A DNA stretch of 39,857 bases from Betaproteobacteria bacterium (GCA_018971195.1 JAGXBK010000008.1:1-39857); one strand, 5' to 3'; positions 17,822 through 26,029 are shown, numbered from the stretch's first letter. The notes: generated from the letters alone by a model not told the origin. Numbers and translations: made by a program.

Positions 17822-18768
17822 AGCCTCGCGATCGCCTCGGCAAACAGCGGCGCTGCGCTGACCCAGGTGATCTTGCGCCGCAGCTCGGCGTCGGTGACAC
17901 GTGCTGCGGACACGGTGTCGGTGACGACGATGTCGTCGATGGCATCCTGCACGAGCATCGTGCCTGCACCTGCCGCGAACAATCCGTGGGATGCCGCAAC
18001 GTGCACACTCCTGGCACCCCGCACACGGCAGGATTGCGCAGCCCGCGCGGCCGTCGTCCCGCCACTGATCAGGTCGTCGACGATGATTGCGACGCGGCCC
18101 GAAACGTCGCCGACCAGCGCCTCGCCGGAGACAATGCCGCTGCTGCGGTGCTTTTCGGCGAACGCCATCGGGACCGGCCGGCCGAGGGCCGTGGCAAGCC
18201 TGCGCCGGAAATCCTCCGCCCGCTTGATGCCCCCTGCATCCGGCGCGACCACCACCGCGTCCGCGCCGGCGAGCCGGCCCGCGAAGTGCGCGACGAACAG
18301 CCGATTCGCCTCCAGGTTCTCGCAGCGGCAGCGAAACGCGTTCTGGAATGCCGCCAGGTTGTGCACGTCGAGCGTGACGATGCAATCGACGCCGACCGCC
18401 TCGAACAACTGGGCGACGTAGCGCGTGGAGACCGGGTCCCGCGTCTTGGACTTGCGATCCTTCCGCGCGTACGCGAGGTAAGGCACGATCGCGGTGACGC
18501 GCGCGGCCGATGCGTCCTTCAGCGCCCCGATGAACAGCAGCAGCCGCACGAGCTTGTCGTTGACGCTCTGCCGCGGATCGGCATGGAGCGACTGCAGCAC
18601 GTAGACGTCACGGTCGCGCACGCTGGTGAGCGGCCGGGCCTTGTGCTCGCCGTCCTCGAACTCGCGCTCCTCGTGCGCCTCCAGCTCGACTCCGATCCGG
18701 TGCGCCACCGCGGCGCCGAAATCGCGGCTGGCATCGAGTGCGAACACCGCCAGATCGCCATGCATCAT
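17782..18768 (-). CDS. Ribose-phosphate pyrophosphokinase (PRPP synthetase) paralogue
   Basis: Probable PRPP synthetase, making 5-phosphoribosyl diphosphate from ribose 5-phosphate and ATP. It is 328 aa (E. coli Prs 315). Family features are FEDGEHKA near the N-terminus, PYLAYARKDRK (residues 97-107), TLDVHN (132-137), APDAGGIKRAEDF (175-187) and the PRPP-binding loop VDDLISGGTT (230-239). The loop differs from the usual VDDMIDTGGT, and the flexible region reads FAEKHRSSG, so it is a divergent copy rather than the housekeeping prs. The ATG at 18768 has AAAGGG 8 nt upstream. The longer ORF start at 18789 lacks such a site. It converges on and overlaps the kinase fusion by 40 nt, and diverges from the DHH gene. 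Confidence 0.87.
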   Translation of the reverse strand: MMHGDLAVFALDASRDFGAAVAHRIGVELEAHEEREFEDGEHKARPLTSVRDRDVYVLQSLHADPRQSVNDKLVRLLLFIGALKDASAARVTAIVPYLAYARKDRKSKTRDPVSTRYVAQLFEAVGVDCIVTLDVHNLAAFQNAFRCRCENLEANRLFVAHFAGRLAGADAVVVAPDAGGIKRAEDFRRRLATALGRPVPMAFAEKHRSSGIVSGEALVGDVSGRVAIIVDDLISGGTTAARAAQSCRVRGARSVHVAASHGLFAAGAGTMLVQDAIDDIVVTDTVSAARVTDAELRRKITWVSAAPLFAEAIARLHRGGSLVELGAG

Positions 18769-18841
18769 ACTGGACCCTTTCGAAACCACGCCCGGGCCGG
18801 AACCCCGTACCCGCGGTTCTCGCCACGGCCGCCATCAGGCG

Positions 18842-19825
18842 ATGAGTCACTTCGACGTATTCAACGGTGACGCAGACGGCATCTGCGCACTGCAGCAGCT
18901 GCGCCTCGAATCGCCGATGGATGCCACGCTCGTCACCGGCGTGAAGCGCGACACCGCTCTGCTGCAGCGCGTCGCAGCGCAGGTGCGCGCCGACGACACC
19001 ATCACCGTGCTCGACGTGTCCCTCGACAGCAACCGGGCAGCGCTCGTCGAGCTGCTCGAGCGCGGCGTTCGCATCGAATATTTCGATCATCATTATGCAG
19101 GCGAGATCCCCGCGGGCCCGGGACTGCACGCGCTGATCGACCCGGCCCCCGACGTATGCACCGGCATCCTCGTCGATCGCCACCTGGGCGGCCGCCAGCG
19201 CATCTGGGCAATCGTCGCCGCGTTCGGCGACAACCTGCCCGATGCCGCGCTTGCGCTCGCCCGCATGCTACCCCCCGGGCTTGCCTCGTCTGCCGGGCAG
19301 CTTCAGGAGCTGCGGGATCTCGGAGACGCGCTGGCCTACAACGCGTATGGCGACACCGAGGCCGACCTCATCGTCCATCCGGCAACGCTGTACCGGACCC
19401 TCAGCCGCTATGCCGATCCGTTCGCATTCATGCGCGCCGAGCGCGTCTACCAGAAGATCGACCGCAGCCGGCGCGAGGACCTCGCACTCGCGCACGCCGC
19501 GCTTCCACACGTCCGCTTTCCGGGCGCGACGGTGTACGTGCTTCCGGACGCTGCCTGGAGCCGTCGCGTGCGCGGCGCATTCGGCAACGAGCTCGCGAGC
19601 CGCTCCCCCGACCGTGCCCACGCGATTCTCACGCCGGACGCCCGCGGTGGTTACGTCGTCAGCCTGCGCGCACCGCTCGCCCGGCCCACGGGCGCTGACG
19701 CGCTGTGCCGGCGCTTCGCGACCGGCGGCGGCCGCCGCTCGGCGGCCGGCATCAATCACCTTCCACAGGGGGCGTTGCCGCAGTTTCTGCGCGAGCTCGA
19801 GCGCGCCTGGCCGGCTCACGGCTGA
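18842..19825 (+). CDS. DHH-family phosphoesterase
   Basis: Predicted cytoplasmic DHH/DHHA1 phosphoesterase of 327 aa. The N-terminal DHH domain has FNGDADG (residues 7-13), VLDVS (57-61) and FDHH (81-84), which supply the metal-binding Asp and His residues. The C-terminus has GGGRRSAAGI, the glycine-rich DHHA1 substrate-binding motif. Families with this layout cleave short oligonucleotides, pAp or cyclic dinucleotides. The specific substrate cannot be called. The ATG at 18842 begins the conserved segment; the upstream in-frame sequence overlaps the divergent PRPP-synthetase gene on the other strand. Its 3' end overlaps the convergent phosphoribosyltransferase by 10 nt. Confidence 0.85.
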   Translation: MSHFDVFNGDADGICALQQLRLESPMDATLVTGVKRDTALLQRVAAQVRADDTITVLDVSLDSNRAALVELLERGVRIEYFDHHYAGEIPAGPGLHALIDPAPDVCTGILVDRHLGGRQRIWAIVAAFGDNLPDAALALARMLPPGLASSAGQLQELRDLGDALAYNAYGDTEADLIVHPATLYRTLSRYADPFAFMRAERVYQKIDRSRREDLALAHAALPHVRFPGATVYVLPDAAWSRRVRGAFGNELASRSPDRAHAILTPDARGGYVVSLRAPLARPTGADALCRRFATGGGRRSAAGINHLPQGALPQFLRELERAWPAHG

Positions 19826-20484
19826 TCTTTCGCGGCGTGGCCCGGTGCGCTCCCAGCCGTCGCAGCGCGCAGCACCTCGATCACCTCGCTGTCGTCGACC
19901 TGGCGGAAGGTCAGGTAGAACTGTCCGACGGCGAGGAAGACTTCGGGCGTCTGCAACGCGACGACCTCGTCGGCATGGCGTCCGACCTCCTCGACCGCGT
20001 CGCGCGACGCGACGGGCACGGCGCAGATCAGGCGCGCGGGCTTGCGCTCGCGCAGCGCGTGCAGGGCTGCAATCATCGTCGCCCCGGTTGCGAGCCCATC
20101 GTCGACGACGATGACGATCCGCCCGGCGGGATCGATCGGCGGGCGGTTCGGCGTGTACAGTGCGCGACGCCTCCTGATCGTCGCCAGCTCCCCGACGGTC
20201 TGCGCCTGCAGGTACGCGGACGAGGCCCCCGCCTGCTCGGCATGATCGGCGACGTAGACCCAGCCGGTCTCGTCGACGGCGCCGATGGCGAACTCGGGAT
20301 TGCCCGGCGCATGCAGCTTGCGCGTCAGCACGACGTCGAGGTCGCCGTCGAGGCGCTGGGCGATGACCCTGCCCATCGGCACCGCGCCGCGCGGGATGGC
20401 CGCGACCAGGGGTCGATGCCCGCGCCACTTGATGAGCGCGTCGGCGAGCTGCCCCGCCGCATCGATGCGATCCCGGAAATACAT
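19816..20484 (-). CDS. Phosphoribosyltransferase-fold protein
   Basis: A 222-aa type I phosphoribosyltransferase-fold protein. The PRPP-binding loop is VIVVDDGLATGAT (residues 125-136), followed by MIAALHALRER. The N-terminus AIPRGAVPMG and the DVVLTRKLHAPGNPEFAIGAV segment match a stand-alone family often found beside universal stress proteins and metallo-beta-lactamase-fold proteins. The acceptor base or other substrate is unknown for this group. The start at 20484 has GGAGG about 9 nt upstream. An FNR-type palindrome lies 62 nt upstream. With the PRPP synthetase paralogue nearby, it suggests a PRPP-linked salvage or stress function. Confidence 0.85.
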   Translation of the reverse strand: MYFRDRIDAAGQLADALIKWRGHRPLVAAIPRGAVPMGRVIAQRLDGDLDVVLTRKLHAPGNPEFAIGAVDETGWVYVADHAEQAGASSAYLQAQTVGELATIRRRRALYTPNRPPIDPAGRIVIVVDDGLATGATMIAALHALRERKPARLICAVPVASRDAVEEVGRHADEVVALQTPEVFLAVGQFYLTFRQVDDSEVIEVLRAATAGSAPGHAAKDQP

Positions 20485-20545
20485 GGCGATGCCTCCACGT
20501 GTCGCGCCCCGGGGTCAATGCTCGCGGGTCGGGGCACTCGTCGTT

Positions 20546-20559
20546 TTGACCGCCGTCAA
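20546..20559 (-). promoter_or_regulatory. FNR/CRP-type palindrome upstream of the phosphoribosyltransferase gene
   Basis: Perfect TTGAC-CGCC-GTCAA palindrome overlapping the stop codon of the upstream QuiC-like gene. Placing its centre at -41.5 would put transcription start near 20511, giving a leader of about 27 nt with a GGAGG site. The -10 region is poor, unlike the other two sites. Confidence 0.6.
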
Positions 20560-21464
20560 TCTCCGGTCGTATCCGGCGCGCCTCGGCCCGGCCGAAGTCG
20601 TTCCATGTCGGGAACCGGAAGCGCGCGTCGCAGCACCGCTTCCGCGAGCCATTCGGCTGCGCGTCGCGCCCGCGCCGTCACCTTCTCCGGCGGCATTTGC
20701 TGGTAATCGTCATTGTAGACATCGAAGCTGTATCCGCCGCGGTAATCGATCTCGTCGAGCTTGCGCACCACGATGGCAAGATCGTCGCTGTGCGCCCCGT
20801 CCCCCGGAAAGACGCGAAGATGGCTCGCGGTGACGGCCCGCTCCTCGGCTGAGTCGATCTCCTGCCAGACGAAATCGGAGAGCTGTACGAGGAAGATCTG
20901 CTCCGGATCGAGTGCCTCGAGTTCGACGAGCGGCACGCGTGCTGCAATGACGTCGAATGCATCGATTGCGAGTCCCAGGTTATGGCAGTTGGCGCGGAAC
21001 ACGAACTCGCTTGCAGCACAGAAGTCCTTCGCAATCCGGCTGCGCGCAACCCCCTTGTACGCAATGCGTATGCCGAGCGGGACCGCGAGCATGGCAAGCA
21101 TGCGCAGGTCGCGCACGATCGCCTCGTCGTCGGGGTTGGCGTGCCTCGACGTCGACGCTTCGACGATCAGCATGTTCCCGCCAAGATTGAAGCAGACGTC
21201 GAGCATCGATTTCGCGACGTCCACCTTGTACGCGTGCGAGTTCCCGGAGAGCCCTTCGAAGTCGCGCAAGGCCTCGAGACCCGTGACGCAAAGTCCGCTC
21301 TCGCGCACCACGCGCACGCCCGCCGCCGCCCCCTGCGGGTGACCGACCACATCGCCGGCAGCGATCATCACCTGGGCGAAGCCGGCATCGCGGATCGCGG
21401 CAAGCTTGGATTCGAGCGTGCCCGCGAGCGATGCGGTATCCATTCCGATGTCACCGTAGATCAT
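20556..21464 (-). CDS. TIM-barrel protein like the N-terminal half of QuiC (3-dehydroshikimate dehydratase-like)
   Basis: A 302-aa xylose-isomerase-like TIM barrel. By layout (LGLAIDAFD, FLVQLSDF, RVFPGDG) it resembles the 3-dehydroshikimate dehydratase domain of QuiC. In Pseudomonas QuiC the metal is held by E134, D165, Q191 and E239. Here the matching positions read K137 (IAYKGVA, normally AYEALAWG), D168, Q194 and D248 (SFDVYND, normally Glu). Two of four ligands are thus changed, and activity on 3-dehydroshikimate is doubtful. The ATG at 21464 overlaps the stop of the HPPD-like gene (ATGA), so the two halves that are fused in QuiC are separate but coupled. Its 3' end touches the FNR-type box at 20546. 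Confidence 0.72.
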   Translation of the reverse strand: MIYGDIGMDTASLAGTLESKLAAIRDAGFAQVMIAAGDVVGHPQGAAAGVRVVRESGLCVTGLEALRDFEGLSGNSHAYKVDVAKSMLDVCFNLGGNMLIVEASTSRHANPDDEAIVRDLRMLAMLAVPLGIRIAYKGVARSRIAKDFCAASEFVFRANCHNLGLAIDAFDVIAARVPLVELEALDPEQIFLVQLSDFVWQEIDSAEERAVTASHLRVFPGDGAHSDDLAIVVRKLDEIDYRGGYSFDVYNDDYQQMPPEKVTARARRAAEWLAEAVLRRALPVPDMERLRPGRGAPDTTGD

Positions 21465-22360
21465 TGCTTCGCGTCGTGGTAGGCAGGCTCGTCGTGCACC
21501 AGCTCGAACATGACGCCGCCAAGCTGTGGTTTCGTAAGCGCGCCTCGTTCGCTCGACTTGACTTTCTCGGAGACGAGAAACTGGACCCCCCTCGATTCTA
21601 GGGCCGCGACGGTGGCCATGACATCGGGAGTGCCGAGGCCGATGCGCTGCAGATGCTCGTCGCCGAAGGCGTAGCGCGCGTTGTCGACGGGCTCGATCAG
21701 CTGCAGGAAGAACTTGCGGCATGGACTTTGAAGGAGCAATCCCTCGGGCATGATTCCGAAGCGAACGCGGTCGGGAAGCGCGATGAATCCGAAGATCCGC
21801 GAATAGAATTCGACCCAGTCCGCCGTGCGGTCCGAACCGATGTACTGGACGATCCCGAAGAAATGCATGCCGCTGATGGCCGGCGGATGCGGATCGACGC
21901 TGGGAATCGGCCGAAAGTCGATGTCGTAGATCGAGAAGTCGTCATAGCGATCGACGAAATAGATGAGACTCTCGCCGGCACCGTGGATGGCGGGGATATT
22001 GAGCTCCATTGCGTGGGCTCGCACAGGGATGTCCCACGCGCCGAGCTGGAGCGCCCGGTGAAAGGCGGCTTCCGCATCACGCACGCGTAGCGCAAACGCG
22101 CTCAGGATGGGGTGTTCGGAAGGCTGAACCGTTCTCGGCACATCGATCGACTGCGAATTGACGACGATGTTCATCGAGCCCTGCCGCCAAAGCTCCACTT
22201 CGCGCGAGCGGTGTCGTGCAACCGGGCGGAACCCCATTGTCTCGAGCACGGCCCCCAGGGCCTGCGGCTTCGAGGTCGCGAATTCGATGAATTCGATGCC
22301 ATCGATGCCGAGAGGGTTCAGAGGTTCGGAGACAGCCTCGCGGCCGAGAACGTTGGTCAT
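21461..22360 (-). CDS. HPPD/VOC-like protein, like the C-terminal half of QuiC
   Basis: A 299-aa protein with two vicinal-oxygen-chelate modules, similar to 4-hydroxyphenylpyruvate dioxygenase and to the C-terminal domain of QuiC. HPPD binds iron through His, His and Glu. H166 (SGMHFFGI) and E286 (VMFELVHD) can be aligned, but the second His position reads Arg (HLQRIGLGT, R239, normally QHIAL). H236 lies three residues earlier and may or may not substitute. The protein may bind metal differently or act as a partner of the TIM-barrel protein. The ATG at 22360 has AGGGG at good spacing; an ATG 6 nt upstream is too close to that site. It follows the IclR gene by 23 nt. Confidence 0.75.
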   Translation of the reverse strand: MTNVLGREAVSEPLNPLGIDGIEFIEFATSKPQALGAVLETMGFRPVARHRSREVELWRQGSMNIVVNSQSIDVPRTVQPSEHPILSAFALRVRDAEAAFHRALQLGAWDIPVRAHAMELNIPAIHGAGESLIYFVDRYDDFSIYDIDFRPIPSVDPHPPAISGMHFFGIVQYIGSDRTADWVEFYSRIFGFIALPDRVRFGIMPEGLLLQSPCRKFFLQLIEPVDNARYAFGDEHLQRIGLGTPDVMATVAALESRGVQFLVSEKVKSSERGALTKPQLGGVMFELVHDEPAYHDAKQ

Positions 22361-22383
22361 CGGCATCCCCTGTCGTATCCCGA

Positions 22384-23271
22384 TCACGGCAGCAGCAATG
22401 CGCCGAGTTCCATTGCAGCTTCGTGCAGCGGTTGAAAATAGCGCTCGGCCATTTCGCTTCGACCCACCAGGCGGCCCTGGAGAATGACATTGATCGCTCC
22501 GACATGGGCTCCGCCGGCGTTCCGGACCGGGACCGCGAGCGTGCACAAGCGCGCCTCCATCTGCTGGCTCGCAAACGCAAAACCGGACTCACGCACGGCC
22601 TCGAGAAGGGCCAGGAGCCTTTCAGGCGAATTCGGGGTGTGCTCGGTATACGGATGGAACCGGGCACGCGCCAGGTACGCATCCAGCTCGTCCGGGGGCA
22701 GCTGCGCGAGCATCACATGTCCGGCAGACGTGCAGTATGCAGGCAGGCGCCGGCCGACATTCAGGGCCGGCGACATGATGCGGGACGATCTGGAGCGCGC
22801 GAGATAGACGATTTCGTCGCCATCGAGAGCGGCGAGCGAGCAGGCCTCGCGCAGCGTTTCGCCGAGGCGGTCGAGGATCGGCTGCGCCAGCACCGCCATC
22901 GAGGACGCCGAAAGATAGGCGTGGCTGAACGACAGCACGCGCGGGCGGAGGAAGAACCGGCGCGCGTCGTCGACGTCGGCGAAGCCAAGCTTGACCAGCG
23001 TGTGCAGGCTTCGCCGCGTGGCGGCACGTGGGATTCCCGTCCGATGGCTTACCTGGGAGATCGATGCGTGGCGGCGCTTGTCGGACAGCGCAAGCAGCAC
23101 GGCGAGGCCGCGCGCGAGCGCCGTCACGAAGTCGGGATCCCCCGAGTAGCGCTCGATCGTGGCGGCAGGCACTGCATCGGGATCGGTGAACGACGGCGCC
23201 ATCCCGTCCGGTGGACGCCTGGCGGGGTCGTCGACACTTTCGTTCCTTGAGGTGGCTGCCCGCGCTGCCAT
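22384..23271 (-). CDS. IclR-family transcriptional regulator (PcaR/PobR-like)
   Basis: A 295-aa IclR regulator. Residues about 45-110 form the winged helix (FVTALARGLAVLLALSD, SISQVSHRTGIPRAATRRSLHTLVKLGF). The effector domain includes GDEIVYLAR, RLPAYCTSAGHVMLA and the C-terminal SEMAERYFQPLHEAAMEL. The GIPRAATRR recognition helix is typical of the PcaR/PcaU/PobR branch, which controls aromatic-acid and quinate breakdown. It lies upstream of the two QuiC-like genes on the same strand and is divergent from the acylating dehydrogenase operon. It is the likely local regulator of both; the palindrome at 23412-23428 is the obvious operator candidate. Confidence 0.9.
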   Translation of the reverse strand: MAARAATSRNESVDDPARRPPDGMAPSFTDPDAVPAATIERYSGDPDFVTALARGLAVLLALSDKRRHASISQVSHRTGIPRAATRRSLHTLVKLGFADVDDARRFFLRPRVLSFSHAYLSASSMAVLAQPILDRLGETLREACSLAALDGDEIVYLARSRSSRIMSPALNVGRRLPAYCTSAGHVMLAQLPPDELDAYLARARFHPYTEHTPNSPERLLALLEAVRESGFAFASQQMEARLCTLAVPVRNAGGAHVGAINVILQGRLVGRSEMAERYFQPLHEAAMELGALLLP

Positions 23272-23671
23272 GCCCGTCCCTTCGCAGCAATCCCGTGGGG
23301 CGGAAGAGCCCCGGTCGGGTGGTGTCCATTGTGCGATACACGCCCGCCGCTACCGCCTGCCGGACAATTTGCCAGAAGCATCATCCGGCCTGCAACGGTT
23401 TTGGCAATTTGTGTGCGCCAGGCGCACAATTCTTGCGGATGGCGATTGTTCGGAGATCGCCTCCGCCCTATCGTCGGGCGATATTGAACCGGTGCGGCAG
23501 AACGGTACGTTCCTCGCGCGTCGGGCGGGAATCCGGGGGGTCGAGCACGGCGATGGCGGTTGCGCCATGGCCTCGCGAATTCGCGGTTTGGCTGCCGGTT
23601 TGGCTGCCGTCTCCCCGCGGCCCCGGCAGCGCCGCGCTGCGGCTCTGTTACGAACACGAAAGGGATTGCCA
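23272..23671. promoter_or_regulatory. 400-nt divergent control region, IclR gene / acylating dehydrogenase operon
   Basis: This is the only gene-free stretch over 300 nt. It is visibly richer in A and T around 23360-23490 than its neighbours. It holds the perfect palindrome TGTGCGCC-A-GGCGCACA (23412-23428), a related partial site TTGTGCGA near 23329, and two similar AATT-centred elements (GACAATTTGCC near 23372 and GGCAATTTGTG near 23403). GATATTGAA near 23480 could hold a -10 box. A 12-nt unit GGTTTGGCTGCC is repeated in tandem at 23585-23608. The + strand reading frame here continues into the dehydrogenase, but its sequence does not look like protein and I do not call it coding. Confidence 0.6.
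23412..23428. promoter_or_regulatory. Palindromic operator candidate (IclR-type)
   Basis: TGTGCGCC-A-GGCGCACA is a perfect inverted repeat with 8-bp arms about a single centre base. Its position between divergent regulator and catabolic operon, and its length, fit an IclR-family binding site. Binding is inferred. Confidence 0.55.
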
Positions 23672-25117
23672 ATGGTTGCCCCTGAAATCAAGAAAGGCAT
23701 CACCGAGGAACAGCAGCAGGAGCTCGATGCGGTGTTCGAGCGCGCGCACAAGGCGCTCGCGATCATTGAAACCTACGATCAGGCGCGCGTCGACCGCCTG
23801 TGCCAGGCGGTTGCATGGGCGGTCGCGAACAAGCAGACGTTCACCCGCCTCGTGGACATGGGCATCGCCGAAAGCGGGCTTGGCGATCCGGTGAGCCGGA
23901 TGGGCAAGCGGATGAAGATCCGCGGGGTATTGCGCGACGCCCTCCGGCAGAAGAGCGTCGGCCTCATCGAGGAGATTCCGGAGAAGGGCATAGCCAAGTA
24001 CGGCAAGCCTGCAGGCATCATCGCCTGCATCGTCCCGACGACCAATCCCGACCTCACCCCGGCCGGCAACGCGATCTATGGAATCAAGGCGCGTGACGTC
24101 GTGATCTTCTCGCCGCACCCGCGCTCCAAGAAGACGTCGTTCGAGACCGTTCGCCTGATGCGCGACGCGCTCGAGCGCGAGGGCGCGCCGGCCGACATCC
24201 TGCAATGCCTGACGAAGGTCAACATTCCAATGTCGCAGGCGCTGATGGCACGCGCCGATCTCATCGTCGCGACCGGCGGCCAGCCGATGGTGCGCGCTGC
24301 CTACAGCTCCGGCACGCCTGCCTACGGCGTGGGCGCGGGCAACTCGACAATGATCATCGACGAGACCGCAGACATCGAGGAGGCCGCGCGCAACACGCGT
24401 CTGTCCAAGACCTCCGATTTCGGCTCGGGGTGCTCCGCCGACGGGAATCTGGTCATCGAGCAGTCGATATTCGACAGGCTGCTCGCGCAGCTCCAGGTCG
24501 AAGGCGGCTATCTCGCGAACGAGCAGGAAAAAGCCGCGCTTCGAAAGGTGATGTGGGACGACGAAGGGCACCGCCTGCCCGATACGGTCGCGATCGCGCC
24601 GCAACAGCTCGCCAGGGCCGCAGGATTCAACGTTCCAGCCAGCTGCAAGTTCATCATCGTCCACGGCGACGGCATAGGCAAGGACCACCCGTACTCGGGC
24701 GAAAAGCTCACGACCCTGCTCGCCGTCTACAAATACAAGGGCTTCGAGCAGGCACTCGAGATGATGCACGCGATCTACGCGGTGGGCGGCAAGGGCCACT
24801 CCTGCGGAATCTACTCGTTCGATCAGGACCATATCCGCCGGCTCGCGCTTGCCGCACCGGTCTCGAGGATCATGGTCCGCCAGCCGCAATCGAAAGCAAA
24901 TGCGGGCGCGTTCAACAACGGAATGCCGATGACGTCGAGCCTGGGCTGCGGCACCTGGGGCGGCAACATCGTCTCCGAGAACGTGCACCTGAAGCACTAC
25001 ATGAACACGACATGGGTGTCGGTGCCGATCAAGGAGGACAAGCCCTCCGACGAGGAGCTGTTCGGCTCGTTCTACGATCCGGCGCTCGAAGCCGAGATCG
25101 AGACGATTACGACATGA
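23672..25117 (+). CDS. CoA-acylating aldehyde dehydrogenase (SauS/EutE/PduP-like)
   Basis: Soluble NAD(P)-dependent dehydrogenase that should turn an aldehyde into its acyl-CoA. It is 481 aa. The catalytic cysteine is C254 in DFGSGCSADGN. VPTTNPDLTPAGNAIYG (121-137) and ATGGQPMVRAAYSSGTPA (200-217) are typical of the acylating branch. Overall it recalls the acylating sulfoacetaldehyde dehydrogenase SauS, but the substrate cannot be read from the sequence, and no sulfonate genes are nearby. The ATG at 23672 follows AAAGGGA by 7 nt. It is first of the + strand operon running to about 30557 and is followed by the citrate-synthase-like gene after a 48-nt gap. Confidence 0.85.
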   Translation: MVAPEIKKGITEEQQQELDAVFERAHKALAIIETYDQARVDRLCQAVAWAVANKQTFTRLVDMGIAESGLGDPVSRMGKRMKIRGVLRDALRQKSVGLIEEIPEKGIAKYGKPAGIIACIVPTTNPDLTPAGNAIYGIKARDVVIFSPHPRSKKTSFETVRLMRDALEREGAPADILQCLTKVNIPMSQALMARADLIVATGGQPMVRAAYSSGTPAYGVGAGNSTMIIDETADIEEAARNTRLSKTSDFGSGCSADGNLVIEQSIFDRLLAQLQVEGGYLANEQEKAALRKVMWDDEGHRLPDTVAIAPQQLARAAGFNVPASCKFIIVHGDGIGKDHPYSGEKLTTLLAVYKYKGFEQALEMMHAIYAVGGKGHSCGIYSFDQDHIRRLALAAPVSRIMVRQPQSKANAGAFNNGMPMTSSLGCGTWGGNIVSENVHLKHYMNTTWVSVPIKEDKPSDEELFGSFYDPALEAEIETITT

Positions 25118-25165
25118 ATACCGGCAAGGGGTGCATCGCGACGGTCTCTCACTGCGAACGGGAAC

Positions 25166-26029
25166 ATGACGACCAAACGGCCTGAGGAGCTTCTCGCCGA
25201 TGCGTCCGCGTGGTGGGATACCGCCATCATCGACGTTCATCCGGGGGAGATCGCGATCCGGGGCTATCCGATCGAGGACTTGATCGGGCGCACGCGGTTC
25301 ACGGAAATGATCTGGCTGATGCTGCGCGGCGAGCTGCCATCGACGGCACAGGCCGATCTGCTCGAGGCTGCGCTCGTCCCGGGGGTCGACCACGGTCCGC
25401 ACGCGCCATCGATCGCAATCGCGCGCATGGCGGTCACCTGCGGCCTGCCGGTCAACGGCGCAATGGCGTCCGCGATCAATGTTCTCGACGACATTCACGG
25501 CGGCGCAGGCCAGCAGTGCATGGAGCTGTACCGCGAGATCGACGCGGAGGCGGGTCCGCACGGCAACCTCGCGCAGGCCGCGACCCGGGTAATCGAACGT
25601 CGCCACGAGGCCGGCGAGAAGATCGTTCCGGGGTTTGGTCACCGTTTCCACCCGGTGGATCCGCGCACCGCGCCACTGTTCGAACTGGTCGCAAGGGCCG
25701 AAGCGGCCGGGACGGTGTCGGGGCGCTACGCGCGGATCGGGCGCGCGGTCGAGCAGGCGCTCGAAGCGCTGAAGAATCGCCTTATCCCGATGAACATCGA
25801 CGGCATTACCGCGGTGATCTTCTGCGAGCTGGGCTTCGAGCCGGAGCTGGGGCGCGGGCTCTTCATCCTCTCGCGCGCCGTGGGCATTCTCGCCCACGCG
25901 TGGGAACAGAAGCAGCGCGGCCGCCGCATCATGGGGCCGATGCCCCGCGAGATTCCATATCGCTACAGCGGACCGGCGCGTCGCGCCGTTCCTCCGACCT
26001 TCGGCGCGAAACGGCGCGCCAGTGACTGA
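25166..26029 (+). CDS. Short citrate synthase/citryl-CoA lyase-like protein
   Basis: A 287-aa citrate-synthase-superfamily protein, much shorter than true citrate synthase (about 430 aa). The catalytic triad can be aligned: H111 (DDIHGGAG), H159 (PGFGHRFHPVDPR) and D212 (MNIDGITA), matching H274, H320 and D375 of the pig enzyme. RRIMGP near the C-terminus may supply the substrate-binding Arg. Short members are usually annotated citryl-CoA lyase and could cleave or form a 3-hydroxyacyl-CoA. Beside an acylating aldehyde dehydrogenase, it may condense or split the acyl-CoA made by that enzyme. The exact reaction is unknown. The start at 25166 has CGGGAA upstream. Confidence 0.78.
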   Translation: MTTKRPEELLADASAWWDTAIIDVHPGEIAIRGYPIEDLIGRTRFTEMIWLMLRGELPSTAQADLLEAALVPGVDHGPHAPSIAIARMAVTCGLPVNGAMASAINVLDDIHGGAGQQCMELYREIDAEAGPHGNLAQAATRVIERRHEAGEKIVPGFGHRFHPVDPRTAPLFELVARAEAAGTVSGRYARIGRAVEQALEALKNRLIPMNIDGITAVIFCELGFEPELGRGLFILSRAVGILAHAWEQKQRGRRIMGPMPREIPYRYSGPARRAVPPTFGAKRRASD

